Below are positions 1 through 9,127 of a stretch of DNA of 64,000 nucleotides, piece by piece (positions within the stretch are counted from its first letter, which is position 1; each line of letters starts with the position of its first letter). Source of the DNA: Natrinema sp031626495 (GTDB lineage: Archaea > Halobacteriota > Halobacteria > Halobacteriales > Natrialbaceae). The stretch spans positions 186,001 to 250,000 of the forward strand of contig NZ_JAMQOJ010000006.1 of assembly GCF_031626495.1 (NCBI RefSeq). The letters run 5' to 3'. The notes beneath the pieces were generated by a model. The model was not told the DNA's origin. It saw nothing but the letters and a program-made list of their open reading frames with translations, and did no database searches. Position numbers and translations under genes: made by a program.

Positions 1-553
1 CACTTCTCTTCTTTCCTCATCCTCACTCAGATGCTAAGCCACGAAACGATAGTATCTCGCTTCAGGAACTGGGATCTACGTCTCCCAATTTTCTTTGGGA
101 GAATCGTAACATCGGTCCACGCTCTAGATGAGGGTGCGGCAGGTCATCCACTGGATTGTTCCGTTACACGCTCCCCCTGCGTGTTGCCCACCACCTGCCG
201 CTATCCCCCTCTCCCTTTGGCGCGGTATTACTCCAACGCCGGTTCCACGAGCGGCGAGCAGTCAGTTTAAGTCAGCTTCAGATCAGATCTAATACGGCTG
301 CGAAGCAGGCCGGTTGCTAACGACTCACTCCACGCTTCTCAGTCGCCGCCGGTCTCGCGAAGATCGCTAACGGGGACATCGAACTGGTCGGCGATCTCGA
401 GTAACCGGTCCTGTCAGGATTGGCGACCGAGCGGATAGGTGTGTCTAGAGTGTTCGACCGCGAAGATGCTTCGTGTAGGTCGAGTCAGTTCCAGATCACC
501 CAAATATTTTATGTTATCTTTATAACTATAGCTGTTGTGGGCCTCCCTGACCG
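1..553. other. Gene-poor left edge
   Basis: No convincing gene is seen here. On the minus strand at about 339-414 a short open stretch reads QDRLLEIADQFDVPVSDLRE and then stops. It has an in-frame stop just upstream and no start, so it may be the C-terminal crumb of a lost gene. The AT-rich stretch at about 505-530 probably holds the promoter of the downstream acyl-CoA dehydrogenase. Confidence 0.3.
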
Positions 554-1840
554 ATGATCGGGAAAGATACCAGTTTGACCGAGCGCGAACGGGCGTACCT
601 CGCCGACACCATTGAGACGCTGGAGACTGAGGTATTCGTCGACGGCCTCGGGCCGGATCATTTCGATGCGCTGGACGACAACGAGGAGACTCAGGCCGAC
701 TGGGAGACGTACGTCCGGCGGATGGGCGAGGCAGACCTGACCGCCATTGCGGTGCCCGAGTCTCACGGCGGCCCGGGCGGGTCGTTCGTGGACACCGTCC
801 TCGCGGAGCAGGCCATCGGCTATGTTGGCACCATCGTCCACGCGTGTCAGACCTCGCTGAGCCAGCACATCGGGCAGACGATGTATCACCACGGGGATGA
901 CTACATCCACGACGCCTACCTGCAGCCGATTCTCGACGGCGAGGTGGTCGTCTCGCAGGCCTACACCGAACCCTCGAGCGGTACGGACCTCCCGAGCATC
1001 GACACGACGGCCGAACGGGCGGGCGACGAGTGGATTCTGAACGGTGAGAAACGCTTCATCGACTTCGCCCAGTATGGCGACTTCTATTTCCTGCCTGCCC
1101 GCACTAGCGGCGCGGACGGCGATCGAGAGGGAATCTCGCTGTTCGTCGTCGATGCCGACACCGACGGCATCGAGATCCGAGACGATATGTCCGACTGGCA
1201 CGGCTTCCGCGGGACCGGCGCGGCGTGGATGGCCTTCGACAACGTCCACGTGCCCGACGCGAACCTCGTCGGTGAGGAAGGCGGCGCGTGGCCGTACATG
1301 ACCGAGGAGCTCAACCTCGAGCACCTCACCGTCGCCCGCTACTGTCTCGGCGCGAGTCAACACGCCCTCGAAGTCGCGGCGAACTACACCGATCACCGCG
1401 AGGTGAACGACCGGCCGGTTTCGGACTACCAAGCCGTCAACCACGAAGTCGCGGAGATGGCGACCAAACTCGACGCCGCGTATATGCTCAACACGCGGGC
1501 CGCACGTGTTTTGGACGAGGACGGCCTCGCCGCCGGGCGCATGGAGAGTGCGATGGCAAAATGGTACGGTACCGACCTCGCCCACGAGATGGCCGACGAT
1601 TGCATTCAGATCATGGGCGGCATCGCCACGACGGATAACTACCCCGTCGAGCGGATCCAGCGCGATGTGCGCGCCGGACGCTTCCTCGGCGGCGCCAGCG
1701 AGGTGATGAAGAGTATCACCCAGCACTACGCCTACAAGACGCTGACCAGCGACGAGTTCAACCCCGCCTACGTGGGCAACGAACTCGACGAGATGCCATG
1801 GCGAGACCCGACGGCCACACCACCGGCGGACGGCGAATAG
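554..1840 (+). CDS. Acyl-CoA dehydrogenase family protein
   Basis: This 428-residue protein is a flavin-dependent acyl-CoA dehydrogenase, expected to introduce an alpha-beta double bond into an acyl-CoA in the cytoplasm. Visible marks are the FAD/substrate loop with QAYTEPSSGTD (about residues 136-146), the beta-domain GEKRFI segment, and a C-terminal helical domain with QIMGG and YPVERIQRDVRAG. The length fits the family. In many members the catalytic glutamate lies in a YEGTSE motif; here the matching segment reads FLGGASE, so that base is missing or placed elsewhere. No beta-oxidation partners are adjacent, so the substrate cannot be inferred. The family call is firm and the activity less so. 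Confidence 0.88.
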   Translation: MIGKDTSLTERERAYLADTIETLETEVFVDGLGPDHFDALDDNEETQADWETYVRRMGEADLTAIAVPESHGGPGGSFVDTVLAEQAIGYVGTIVHACQTSLSQHIGQTMYHHGDDYIHDAYLQPILDGEVVVSQAYTEPSSGTDLPSIDTTAERAGDEWILNGEKRFIDFAQYGDFYFLPARTSGADGDREGISLFVVDADTDGIEIRDDMSDWHGFRGTGAAWMAFDNVHVPDANLVGEEGGAWPYMTEELNLEHLTVARYCLGASQHALEVAANYTDHREVNDRPVSDYQAVNHEVAEMATKLDAAYMLNTRAARVLDEDGLAAGRMESAMAKWYGTDLAHEMADDCIQIMGGIATTDNYPVERIQRDVRAGRFLGGASEVMKSITQHYAYKTLTSDEFNPAYVGNELDEMPWRDPTATPPADGE

Positions 1841-2022
1841 AAGACGTTCCGAGCCAACTCGGTCAGATCGGTGTCACTGTCAGGGCCCTCGCTGGTTCCC
1901 GTGGCGGTCGTCTGTCCCGGCCACTCGGCAGAGAAGGTAAACAGCGACGAGGTCGGCACCTCGACCCGCGATGCGTGGTTCTCGAGATCGCTGCACGTGT
2001 CGAGAGTAGTATCCGACCGAAC

Positions 2023-2181
2023 TCAGAAGCAATGTGTTTCGCCCCAGCAAACGAACCCTATCCCGACGACGCTGACGACGACCGCGACCAGCGTCGTGCC
2101 ATTGCCGGTGAAGTACCCAGCCGTCGCTAATCCGGCCATCAGTAAACACAGGCCGACCACAGTCTTACCACCGTCAGCCAT
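2023..2181 (-). CDS. Small two-helix membrane protein
   Basis: A 52-residue reading frame starts at ATG 2181 and stops at 2023. It encodes two hydrophobic segments, roughly residues 6-20 and 27-42, separated by a short Gly-rich turn (YFTGNGTT), with a short tail containing two cysteines. Small membrane proteins of this shape are common in haloarchaea but have no assigned role. The frame is shorter than many overlapping random frames, but it is the only one here with a coherent membrane pattern. It runs convergently to the acyl-CoA dehydrogenase gene, with about 180 bp of apparently empty DNA between them. Confidence 0.5.
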   Translation of the reverse strand: MADGGKTVVGLCLLMAGLATAGYFTGNGTTLVAVVVSVVGIGFVCWGETHCF

Positions 2182-2368
2182 TCCTCGCTTCGATACATTT
2201 CACTGTGTCATTATAATATTATGTGACAGTTGCTCGAGTGCCTTGAGCCCTATCGAGAGACGATTTCTAGGACTCACTAGCGGTTTAGGGTTACAGGACC
2301 CTGGTGAAATCCTATTACCTCGATACTTTTCTACTGAAACAGCCACTGGGTAGATATGCATATCCATC

Positions 2369-2686
2369 GTGATTTTCGGCACCGATCTGCGAGTTGACAC
2401 TTACTGGCGATACGCGCTCTATCATCTGCGTGACGTCGAACAGGCCTCGGTCACAGACACTGCCAAGCAGGTTATAGTGTGGAAAGAGGAGAACCCACCA
2501 TCTACTGTCACGGATGACGCAGTTGAGAGGCGGGAGCTGCGATTATCCCATAACCATCTCCCGGCCTTGGAGGAGATATCTCTCATCGAATACGGTGATC
2601 GATCCGAGCAACTAGTCTATAGCAATCCGCCGGAACTTGTCGACCTCTTTCTTGAGCACTGTACAGACCGAGACCTCCTCGGTTGA
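2369..2686 (+). CDS. DUF7344-like winged-helix protein
   Basis: A 105-residue protein resembling the haloarchaeal winged-helix family now called DUF7344. It carries the family's opening RYALYHLRD, a central LSHNHLPALEE helix and the closing LIEYGD turn before a short wing. The 132-residue protein at 41082 shares the layout (RFSLRYLR, LVHNHLPLMDE, FIEYDHD). It probably binds DNA or senses a signal, though no ligand is known. The GTG at 2369 is the only start that keeps the full domain; an ATG at 2356 is out of frame. It converges tail-to-tail with the HalOD1 gene, one base apart, so both may belong to one regulatory cassette. Confidence 0.7.
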   Translation: MIFGTDLRVDTYWRYALYHLRDVEQASVTDTAKQVIVWKEENPPSTVTDDAVERRELRLSHNHLPALEEISLIEYGDRSEQLVYSNPPELVDLFLEHCTDRDLLG

Positions 2687-2687
2687 G

Positions 2688-2948
2688 CTACGCCGGCTCT
2701 TGAATGACGATCTCTCCATCGCCGTGGACGGTAGTCTGTGTCCCCTCATAGGTAAACGTCACCGTGACCTTATCCCCAGTATTGACGAGCGCATTAAGTG
2801 CGTTACATGGAATCGCGTCAGCTAATGGAGAGAGATCTATCGGTCGCTTGTCTCGAAGAGACGCGTGGCCGCGGATCACCGCCTCTGTCGGTGTCTCGTC
2901 CGCTGCGGAGTCAAATCGGTGAATTCTCTCATTTCCGTTCGTAGTCAT
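2688..2948 (-). CDS. HalOD1 output-domain protein
   Basis: An 86-residue stand-alone HalOD1 domain, the haloarchaeal output module often found alone or attached to signalling proteins. The C-terminal half shows the usual run of a DLSPLADAI helix, a short linker and two beta strands ending VHGDGEIVIQEP. The open frame extends upstream to 3212, but the ATG at 2948 is preferred because AGAGGAG lies 6-12 bases before it and the extra upstream sequence has no domain-like features. HalOD1 function is unproven. A second copy lies at 7709. Confidence 0.75.
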   Translation of the reverse strand: MTTNGNERIHRFDSAADETPTEAVIRGHASLRDKRPIDLSPLADAIPCNALNALVNTGDKVTVTFTYEGTQTTVHGDGEIVIQEPA

Positions 2949-3614
2949 AGTCTCCTCTGAGTATTGATCCGCTTGGTGAATCTCTGATCCTACCCTTCGA
3001 AGGGAGACGATGAGGAATAACTGTTCAGCCACCATTGGTGGGCTCTTTATTTTTCCACTGATGATGAAGAACTCGAACGATGCCCCGACAAGGCGTCGCC
3101 GTCCTAACTTACTACCGTCGACGATTTGCCCCGAGGCACTCGGCCTGTTCCGCCTGTAGAACTGAACGTCCGGCAGAGACGACGGCCTCTGCGGATAGTC
3201 TCCGCCCCACACAACCGGCCGCCGTATCGGTCTCTATGTGAGGAAGACTAGTCGCCGAGACACGCAGACACGACGGTCACGCTCGGCGTTCGGGCGGTCG
3301 TGTAACGCCGTTCTGGTGACCGGCCACGAAGTTGATAGGGCTTGCCACGGTACTCATGATTGTCGCGTGCGCCACTGCGCGACAGTCTGTTCAACCATCG
3401 GCGTCCGGCGTCGGTCGTTGCCCCTGATCAGCCGGACGCTGGGGGGTTTCAGAATCGGCGGGACGGGTGGAGGGCGACTGTCGCCGTCCCAACTGCTGAA
3501 GCAGAGTGTCTTGTCGCCGGGTCTGCGGGAACCATGTTCATAGTTCACACACTCTCGTTTGAATGTAGCGACGGCTCGCAAGTCGTGAATGGATATACAT
3601 CCCATGTAGTGAAC
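2949..3614. other. Intergenic region, no gene seen
   Basis: Several frames cross this 666-bp stretch, but none has a recognisable domain or start signal, and several overlap on both strands. It links the HalOD1 gene to the TnpB relic and is probably non-coding or heavily decayed. Confidence 0.35.
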
Positions 3615-3790
3615 TACCCCTGCCTACTCAGCCGCTGACGCGGCTTCCTTAAGGCAGGGGCTTCCCGCTTCAACGACGCCACTTGCAGACACCGAAGTGG
3701 TGTCCACAGCGGTCGCAGTCTCCACGGGCGCTTCTTCGGAGTGAACCACTCCTAGGCCCTCTAGACCGCTAAGTGTGGGAAATCCACGCC
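3615..3790 (-). pseudogene. C-terminal relic of an IS200/IS605-type TnpB
   Basis: The minus strand encodes a TnpB tail (GLGVVHSEEAPVETATAVDT, then VVEAGSPCLKEAAS and a stop). This aligns with the tail of the intact TnpB at 17315, which reads GVGHSESMPVETALPTDTVV and VVKAGSPTLKHEG. Nothing of the RuvC or zinc-finger region remains. The right-end hairpin characteristic of these elements survives at 3617-3660, with perfect 9-bp arms CCCCTGCCT and AGGCAGGGG. A second hairpin, CCCACGGC/GCCGTGGG, follows at about 3832-3850. This is the remains of an old insertion oriented opposite to the intact copy. Confidence 0.8.
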
Positions 3791-3898
3791 GGTCACCGGG
3801 CGTAGATTGGTTCCCTGCTGTCGGCTCCATCCCACGGCTAAAGCCGTGGGCTTTCGCCTCGCTACGCTGTAACTGTCTGATGGATGGTTGATGTCTCG

Positions 3899-4090
3899 AG
3901 AAACGCCGGCCGGAAGCCAGCGTCTGAGCCCCCATTCCTCGAGTGGTGTGTCAATCGAGGTGGGCCCGAGATCGGCTGATAATATGGCTATTGACTTTCC
4001 AGTAGGCCGATCTCGGTCACAGCGAGAGAGCCGACTGTCTCGGGTCGGTTGGGATTGGTGAGCACGACAGTTCCCCTTCCCTCGCTATCT
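3899..4090. repeat. Structured repeat family A, copy 1
   Basis: First of five copies of a conserved non-coding repeat of about 185 bp (others at 9406, 9963, 18568 and 19370). It opens with GAAACGCC. A hairpin with arms CCTCG/CGAGG follows, then long arms CCGAGATCGGC and GCCGATCTCGG enclosing the core ATAATATGGCTATTGAC, then distal arms AGCGAG/CTCGCT. This copy is the most divergent, yet all arms still pair. It lies upstream of the small gene at 4315. Confidence 0.75.
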
Positions 4091-4314
4091 GCCGTTTGGA
4101 ATTCCCCCGTCTTCAGTCTATTGGCCAGTTGGTACTATTGGAAAGAGATGATCCGAATAGGGCATGAATAAGTACGGCGGATGACAGAGCTACAGAGTCC
4201 GTGAGAGGTAACCGCTATTTTTGGTGGCAGCCAGTAGCTATGTCGGATAAGAATGGCCAAACAAGTCATAGAACGGCCAGTACGACTATATACGTTGTCC
4301 CAAATGGACTTTTT

Positions 4315-4476
4315 ATGACTCAAGGCTCACTCCGGGAGCCAGAGCCGGAGACAGGCGTAACGCAGATCGAAATCGCCCAGCATTTAGAGGCAGCCCTAGT
4401 CGCAGTGGACGAGAGCGAGAAGGACTACCATATTCGGGAAGCGCTCCAGTTGTTCGCCGCTATGGAGCACTCCTGA
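4315..4476 (+). CDS. Small acidic hypothetical protein
   Basis: A 53-residue acidic protein starting at ATG 4315, with no known domain recognised. Its segment HLEAALVAVDESEKDYHIRE matches the relic at 10314 (HLQQALQNDDPSEKDFHIRQ), showing that it belongs to a small local family under selection at some time. The frame could extend upstream to an ATG in the sequence MSDKNGQ at about 4240, but the conserved part begins after 4315. It lies about 225 bp downstream of structured repeat copy 1. Function is unknown. Confidence 0.5.
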   Translation: MTQGSLREPEPETGVTQIEIAQHLEAALVAVDESEKDYHIREALQLFAAMEHS

Positions 4477-4879
4477 ACAGTGCGTGCGACTCCGTGCCAT
4501 CGCATCGGTAAGCCGTTCGGCATGGAAGCAGTTCCGGTCACGGGGTCGTGCTGGAGTGGGGAGTCGTTCTCCCCTGTTCCGCAAAGCCCAATCGAAGCCC
4601 GGTTAATTGGATCTCGAGTCCCCCTATGGGAGGCCTGTTGGGGCTGCTACCCCATATCAAGCGATACCGCTTGTTTCTCAACGGGAAATGCGGACTCCTC
4701 GACAATTGATCAGCGACTCAAATGCCAATGGATACGCTGTTCGAGCAGTCCAGTGGAGCATGCTGTCAGGTTCAACACAGCGGAGAAGGGCTTGTCGTCT
4801 CCGACGGAACTAGCCGATTGCCTGGATCCAGTCGGTGTATACCGTCTCCATCGCCGATGCCACGTAGTCCCGAGACCCG
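4477..4879. other. Intergenic region, no gene seen
   Basis: This 400-bp stretch separates the small acidic gene from the convergent dehalogenase-like gene. Overlapping frames exist on both strands, but none shows a domain, a start signal or similarity to other sequences in the window. Confidence 0.35.
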
Positions 4880-5854
4880 TTACGGCTTGGTCCGGCCGAC
4901 GAAGTCGACGATCCATTCGGCGACGTCCTCGCCGGCCTCCTCCTGGAGGAAGTGGCCTGCCCCCTCGATCCACACGTCGGGCTGGTCCTCGGCGCTAGGG
5001 ATAAGACTTCGATAGACGTCCCGGGTCGCGTGGGTGATTGGGTCCTCGTCAGAGAACAACACGAACGCTGGTTTCTCCCACTCCTGAAGCGCGGCGACGG
5101 CCCGCTGGCCGGTCTCCGCGCCCGCCATGTCCGGATCCGTCGGGACCAGCGAGGGCCATCGGCGAGCCCCTGCCTTCGATTCGGGCGAGTGGAACGGCGC
5201 GTCGTACGCTGCTTGTACGTCTTCGGGGAGGTCGAGACCGACCTCGCCGTTCTCGACAGGGGCAGTCCACGGCTCGGGTTGCTCCTCGCACTCGTGATAC
5301 CACTCGAAGTCACCCACCGCCTCGATAACACTCGAGATATCCGGGTCCTCAGTGTGAAGCATATAATCGCGGAAGCCCCACCAGGCGTCGATCATGCCGC
5401 GTTTTCCGGTCGGCGTACCGGTGTTCATCGGGACCAGGCGCGCAAACCGCTCGGGGTGTTCGAGCAGCGCGACGGGGAGTCCGATAACGCCGCCCCAATC
5501 TTGGCAGACCAGCGTGACGTTCGTCAGATCCAGGCGCTCAATGAACGCGGTCAGTGTCTCGTAGAACAGGTCGAAGGAGTACTCCTCGAGGGTGGTATAC
5601 TTGTCCGACCGTCCGAAGCCGACGAAGTCGGGGACGACGACCCGGCCTACTTCGCTGAGGGCGGGAATCATCTTCCGGTAGAGGAACCCCCAGGTCGGCT
5701 CGCCGTGGAGACAGAGGAACGTCTCGTCGCTGCTGTCCTCGTTTGCCACGTCCACGTATGCCATCTCGGGGCCGCCCACGTCGACATACGTCGGAGCGTA
5801 GGGGTAGTCGGGAAGATCGGCGAATCGGGATTCAGGTGTGCTAGTTAGGGCCAC
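4880..5854 (-). CDS. Haloalkane dehalogenase-like alpha/beta hydrolase
   Basis: A 324-residue cytoplasmic alpha/beta hydrolase close to haloalkane dehalogenases, which split carbon-halogen bonds hydrolytically. It has the oxyanion loop HGEPTWGFLYR (about residues 50-60). The nucleophile Asp with the adjacent halide-binding Trp is in CQDWGG (about 117-122), the acid lies in SDEDPITHA (about 269-277), and the His is in GAGHFLQEEAGE (about 299-310). The Asp nucleophile and following Trp separate it from ordinary esterases and fit the HLD-I subgroup. Epoxide hydrolases also use Asp, so the substrate is unproven. It is divergent from an MFS transporter with 125 bp between starts, which could share regulation. 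Confidence 0.82.
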   Translation of the reverse strand: MALTSTPESRFADLPDYPYAPTYVDVGGPEMAYVDVANEDSSDETFLCLHGEPTWGFLYRKMIPALSEVGRVVVPDFVGFGRSDKYTTLEEYSFDLFYETLTAFIERLDLTNVTLVCQDWGGVIGLPVALLEHPERFARLVPMNTGTPTGKRGMIDAWWGFRDYMLHTEDPDISSVIEAVGDFEWYHECEEQPEPWTAPVENGEVGLDLPEDVQAAYDAPFHSPESKAGARRWPSLVPTDPDMAGAETGQRAVAALQEWEKPAFVLFSDEDPITHATRDVYRSLIPSAEDQPDVWIEGAGHFLQEEAGEDVAEWIVDFVGRTKP

Positions 5855-5979
5855 GACCAGGAGGTCGGCCTAGAGGCCCTAATACATTCGCCGGCTCACA
5901 CTGGTAGTTGGGAGTTCGTGAAGGTGTTTTTATAGGTATAGTGAGCAGCGTTTAAGCCGTTCGTCCGAAGATACCCGAT

Positions 5980-7257
5980 ATGCGGATCTCCCGGGTGCGT
6001 GACGCAATCGCGTCCGTCTCGCCACAGACGGCGCTGGTCGTCGGGCTGATCAGCGGCTCGCAGTTCGCAAACCACGCGTTCCTCGTCCTCCTGCCTCCCA
6101 TTCTCCCGCTCCTCTCGTCGGACCTCGGCGTCTCAATCGCGATGTTGGGAGTAGCGCTCGGCGTACAGGCGCTGGTCAACACTGCTTTCCAACTACCGTT
6201 CGGGTATCTGGGAGACCACTACGATCGGACGATCGCGCTCGGGCTCTCGTCGGTGCTGGGCGCGGCCGGTGCCATCGTCACGGCGCTCGCCGCGAGTTTC
6301 CCCGAACTCCTCCTCGGGCAGATCGTCCTCGGTATCGGCATCGCCGGTCATCATCCCGCCCATTATCCCCTGTTGTCCGACGCGACAACGGAGGACATAC
6401 GCGGCCGCGCGTTCGCCGTGTACAACTTCGGCGGCAGCCTCGGGTTTGCGACACCGCCGGTCTTCATCACGGCAGTCATCGCAATTCCGGGCTTGACGTG
6501 GCGTCACGCCATCGGCATCCTGGGCCTCGTCGGACTCGCGTACGCAGTGGTCATCACGGCAGTCTTCGCCTGGCGTGTCGACAGCGATATCACTGCCCCG
6601 AACGTCGACCCATCGGCGACTGAGGACCCGCTGCTCGACCGCATCCGTTCGGAACTCCGCACGCTCATCGCCGAACCGGGGATCCTTGCGCTGGCAGTCC
6701 TCGCACTGTTCGCGTCGACTGCTAACTGGGGGATTACTTCCTACGCCGTCGTGTTCCTAACAGATGTCTACGGCCTCTCGCTGGGGCTCGCGAACCTCAC
6801 ACTGACAGGACTGTTCGTCGTAGGAGCGGGCGCCATCCTCATCGGCGGATACCTCACCGACCGGTTCGGCGGCGGCCGCGTCCTCGTCGCTAGCTTCCTC
6901 GGCTTCACGGTGCTGGTCAGCCTCATTGCAACACGCCTCGTCCCCGCGACGGTCGCCGTCGGGTTGTTCCTCGTGTTAGGGGCCGTCAGGAGCATGGCTG
7001 GCCCTGCTCGAGACGAACTGACCGAACGACTCGCCGACCAAGGGACCGTCGCGAAGAGCTTCGCCATCGTTACCATCGGGATTATGCTGGGAAGCACGAT
7101 TGCGCCACCAGCCTTCGGTTACATCATCCAGTGGACCGGCGTCAAGGCAGCGTTCTTCGCCGTCGCCGGTGTCGGCCTCGCGTCAACCGTCGTCACGCTG
7201 GTCGTCGTCGCCGAGTTCGCCGACGCCCCACGGGGAACGTCGGCTGCTGGGGACTGA
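5980..7257 (+). CDS. Major facilitator superfamily transporter
   Basis: A 425-residue membrane protein with about 12 hydrophobic segments in two halves separated by an acidic loop (about residues 195-220). The MFS signature after the second helix is visible as GYLGDHYDRT, and its second-half counterpart is GYLTDRFGGGRV. It probably exports or imports a small solute by cation or proton coupling; specificity cannot be read from sequence. Its start lies 125 bp from the divergent dehalogenase-like gene, so it may handle the substrate or product of that enzyme, but this is only a neighbourhood inference. Confidence 0.85.
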   Translation: MRISRVRDAIASVSPQTALVVGLISGSQFANHAFLVLLPPILPLLSSDLGVSIAMLGVALGVQALVNTAFQLPFGYLGDHYDRTIALGLSSVLGAAGAIVTALAASFPELLLGQIVLGIGIAGHHPAHYPLLSDATTEDIRGRAFAVYNFGGSLGFATPPVFITAVIAIPGLTWRHAIGILGLVGLAYAVVITAVFAWRVDSDITAPNVDPSATEDPLLDRIRSELRTLIAEPGILALAVLALFASTANWGITSYAVVFLTDVYGLSLGLANLTLTGLFVVGAGAILIGGYLTDRFGGGRVLVASFLGFTVLVSLIATRLVPATVAVGLFLVLGAVRSMAGPARDELTERLADQGTVAKSFAIVTIGIMLGSTIAPPAFGYIIQWTGVKAAFFAVAGVGLASTVVTLVVVAEFADAPRGTSAAGD

Positions 7258-7708
7258 GTCGGACAATCAGGACAACAGTGCCTGCCTACGCGTCTCGGAT
7301 TGAATCGCTAGCAGAGCCTGCTGCTCAGGTGTCGGGGGTCGCTGAATACCGTGGGTTACTCGGCGTGAGTACACCGACTGACTGCGTCTGCTCACGATCG
7401 TCGACCGAGATACTGTGACAGTCACGCCAACGCCGGCGCTAACTACACACCTGGCCAGGTGACCCGAACCAGGGCCTTCTCGAGGCGTTGAGTGACATCC
7501 CGTTGAGTGACATCCTCCTCGTCGTAACCGACGAGGCTTCCCACGCATGGGGAATACCAGTCAGTCGTCGCTGGTAGAGGGTGCCGACTCTTGAAACGCC
7601 GTGAGCGTCATCTGCGCTGGTACGCTCTTCTCACGGTGAGTCGTGGCGGTGTCACAACCGCACTCATTTGCTGCGAGGCCGACCGGCGTTGTCAAGCGAC
7701 CCAGCCCC
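7258..7708. other. Intergenic region with a duplicated 15-mer and hairpin
   Basis: No gene is seen. A perfect 15-bp tandem duplication (CGTTGAGTGACATCC at 7486-7500 and 7501-7515) runs straight into a perfect hairpin CCTCGTCG-taac-CGACGAGG at 7517-7536. The hairpin is followed by GGCTTCCCAC, a sequence also seen near decayed TnpB right ends. It is probably an old insertion-element end. Confidence 0.45.
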
Positions 7709-7933
7709 TCACGAACGGATATATACGTCGCCGGCCCCAGAGACGGTCACCGTCCGGCCCTTCACGTGGAACGTGATCTCGTCGGTGACGTCGCCGGCGG
7801 TCACGAGTTGGACGAGGGCGTCGAGATCGACCACAGCCGACAGCTGGTAGCGGTCCCGGTCGAGGCCGTCTGCCTCGAGGCGCTCAACTATACGCGTTAC
7901 CACCGTATGGGAGGCGTAGGCGGTGGCGTACAT
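7709..7933 (-). CDS. HalOD1 output-domain protein
   Basis: A 74-residue protein made up of one HalOD1 domain: a helix with VVTRIVERLEADG, the conserved LSAVVDLDALVQLV segment, and a beta pair EITFHVKGRTVTVSGAGDVYIR. It resembles the protein at 2688 in order and length of elements. The start at ATG 7933 gives the complete domain. It lies 141 bp downstream of the DUF7504-like gene on the same strand, so the two may be co-transcribed as an orphan signalling pair. The function of HalOD1 is not established. Confidence 0.78.
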   Translation of the reverse strand: MYATAYASHTVVTRIVERLEADGLDRDRYQLSAVVDLDALVQLVTAGDVTDEITFHVKGRTVTVSGAGDVYIRS

Positions 7934-8074
7934 AGGTGGTCTTTCACGAGCGATACGGATGTAGATTCGCGCTGCGTATGGCAGGTGACGACCGGCGAGG
8001 TAGTGACAGACACGGTCGACCCATCATAGCACGTTCACGAAGCTATGTCCCTTCACCGGCCCACGCAGACATCG

Positions 8075-8641
8075 TCAAGAACGGTCCAGTTCGATTACGT
8101 CGTCGAATAGATAGCGGAGGCTATTGATTGTCTGGGGATCGTGAGCAGCAGGATCAGCATGGTAGAAGGCGGTGGCGCCCGCATTTTCGACGCGAGCGGT
8201 TACTACATGGAGAAACCGGAAAGCGGTCTCGAGATCAACGACATCCAATAGTGACGTGATCGAGTCAAACCAAAGTTGCATCGGCACGGAATCGGTATAC
8301 TGCGAGAAAGCTTCGCTCACTGCGGTTCCAAGTCCCGTCAAATCGCTGTTTCCGATGGATGTAATAGTTACAGAGGGTACACCGAAGTCCTCGAGACGGG
8401 CCGGCGGTGCGTAAGCGACGTCCTCTGTGTAAATAACGTCCGTAATCGGGTTGGTCTCACCGATGTGCGTCCTGCAGAAGTCGACGATCTCCGTCGGTGC
8501 ACAGCGAAGCGAAACGAGTATCACTGGAGATGTCTGACCGGCCGAGTTTAACTGTCTCAGAAAGGAACCAGTGGTATCGCCATACGGTAGAGGGGTCAGT
8601 AGTAGCTTGTTAGAACCTGACTCTAGTTCCACTGTTCCCAT
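8075..8641 (-). CDS. DUF7504-like RecA/KaiC-fold protein
   Basis: A 188-residue protein with the layout of the haloarchaeal DUF7504 family, which looks like a reduced KaiC/RecA fold without a P-loop. The N-terminal NKLLLTPLPYGDTTGSFLRQ stands where an ATP-binding loop would be but lacks GxxxxGK[ST]. A later SITSLLDVVDLETAFRFLHV segment matches the Walker B/arginine-finger region of KaiC-like proteins. It may be a signalling partner of the HalOD1 protein downstream. It contains no membrane segment or signal peptide. Confidence 0.68.
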   Translation of the reverse strand: MGTVELESGSNKLLLTPLPYGDTTGSFLRQLNSAGQTSPVILVSLRCAPTEIVDFCRTHIGETNPITDVIYTEDVAYAPPARLEDFGVPSVTITSIGNSDLTGLGTAVSEAFSQYTDSVPMQLWFDSITSLLDVVDLETAFRFLHVVTARVENAGATAFYHADPAAHDPQTINSLRYLFDDVIELDRS

Positions 8642-9127
8642 GAAGTATCTATGATGAGGGAAAGAAGACTAATAAATAGTCGGAAGCGCAACCAAATACG
8701 ACATATGGTCAATCATCTCTGCCTTTATTTTCAGTTCATGAAGATCAGGTGAAGATTTCTCTGTTGATCCCTTTGGACTAGTCCCCTATATGTTCTGATC
8801 AGTAATCGAAGTAACACATGCAAGGGATTTCAAATAACATTGCAGCTCTAGGAGTTGAATCGCAGAGAATGAGTCAAAAAGAGGCGATTCATTTGAAGGC
8901 GGGCGACTGACACGGTACTAGCGGAAGCCCACCCCTTCAGGGGTGGGAGGAAGTCAATCAGGCGAGTGGTCGGTGATCGAGGCGAGCAGCCCGGCGCAGC
9001 TGCCGACCGACGGGCTGATTTATGTCCGCGAGATCGGAGCAATCCCAGCAGACGACGCTCCGATTGGCCTGGAGGCAGTCAGTTGGCGAGGTCGTCCAGG
9101 ATATCCGTGAGCGTACCCAGGGGAACA
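8642..9127. other. AT-rich intergenic region with an IS right-end hairpin
   Basis: No gene is seen. The part up to about 8850 is AT-rich and likely carries the promoter of the DUF7504-like gene. At 8928-8947 a perfect hairpin CCCACCCC-ttca-GGGGTGGG preceded by GCGGAAG matches the right-end hairpin of TnpB elements, so another decayed IS200/IS605 end is present. Confidence 0.5.
8928..8947 (+). repeat. Solo IS200/IS605-type right-end hairpin
   Basis: An 8-bp perfect stem with a four-base loop, preceded by GGAAG as in the right ends at 12235 and 18514. The stem bases differ from those copies but still pair perfectly. No TnpB coding sequence can be read next to it. Confidence 0.6.

Noticed and set aside
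509..1726. Minus-strand frame of 405 codons
   Set aside because: It is antisense to the acyl-CoA dehydrogenase gene and has no recognisable domain.
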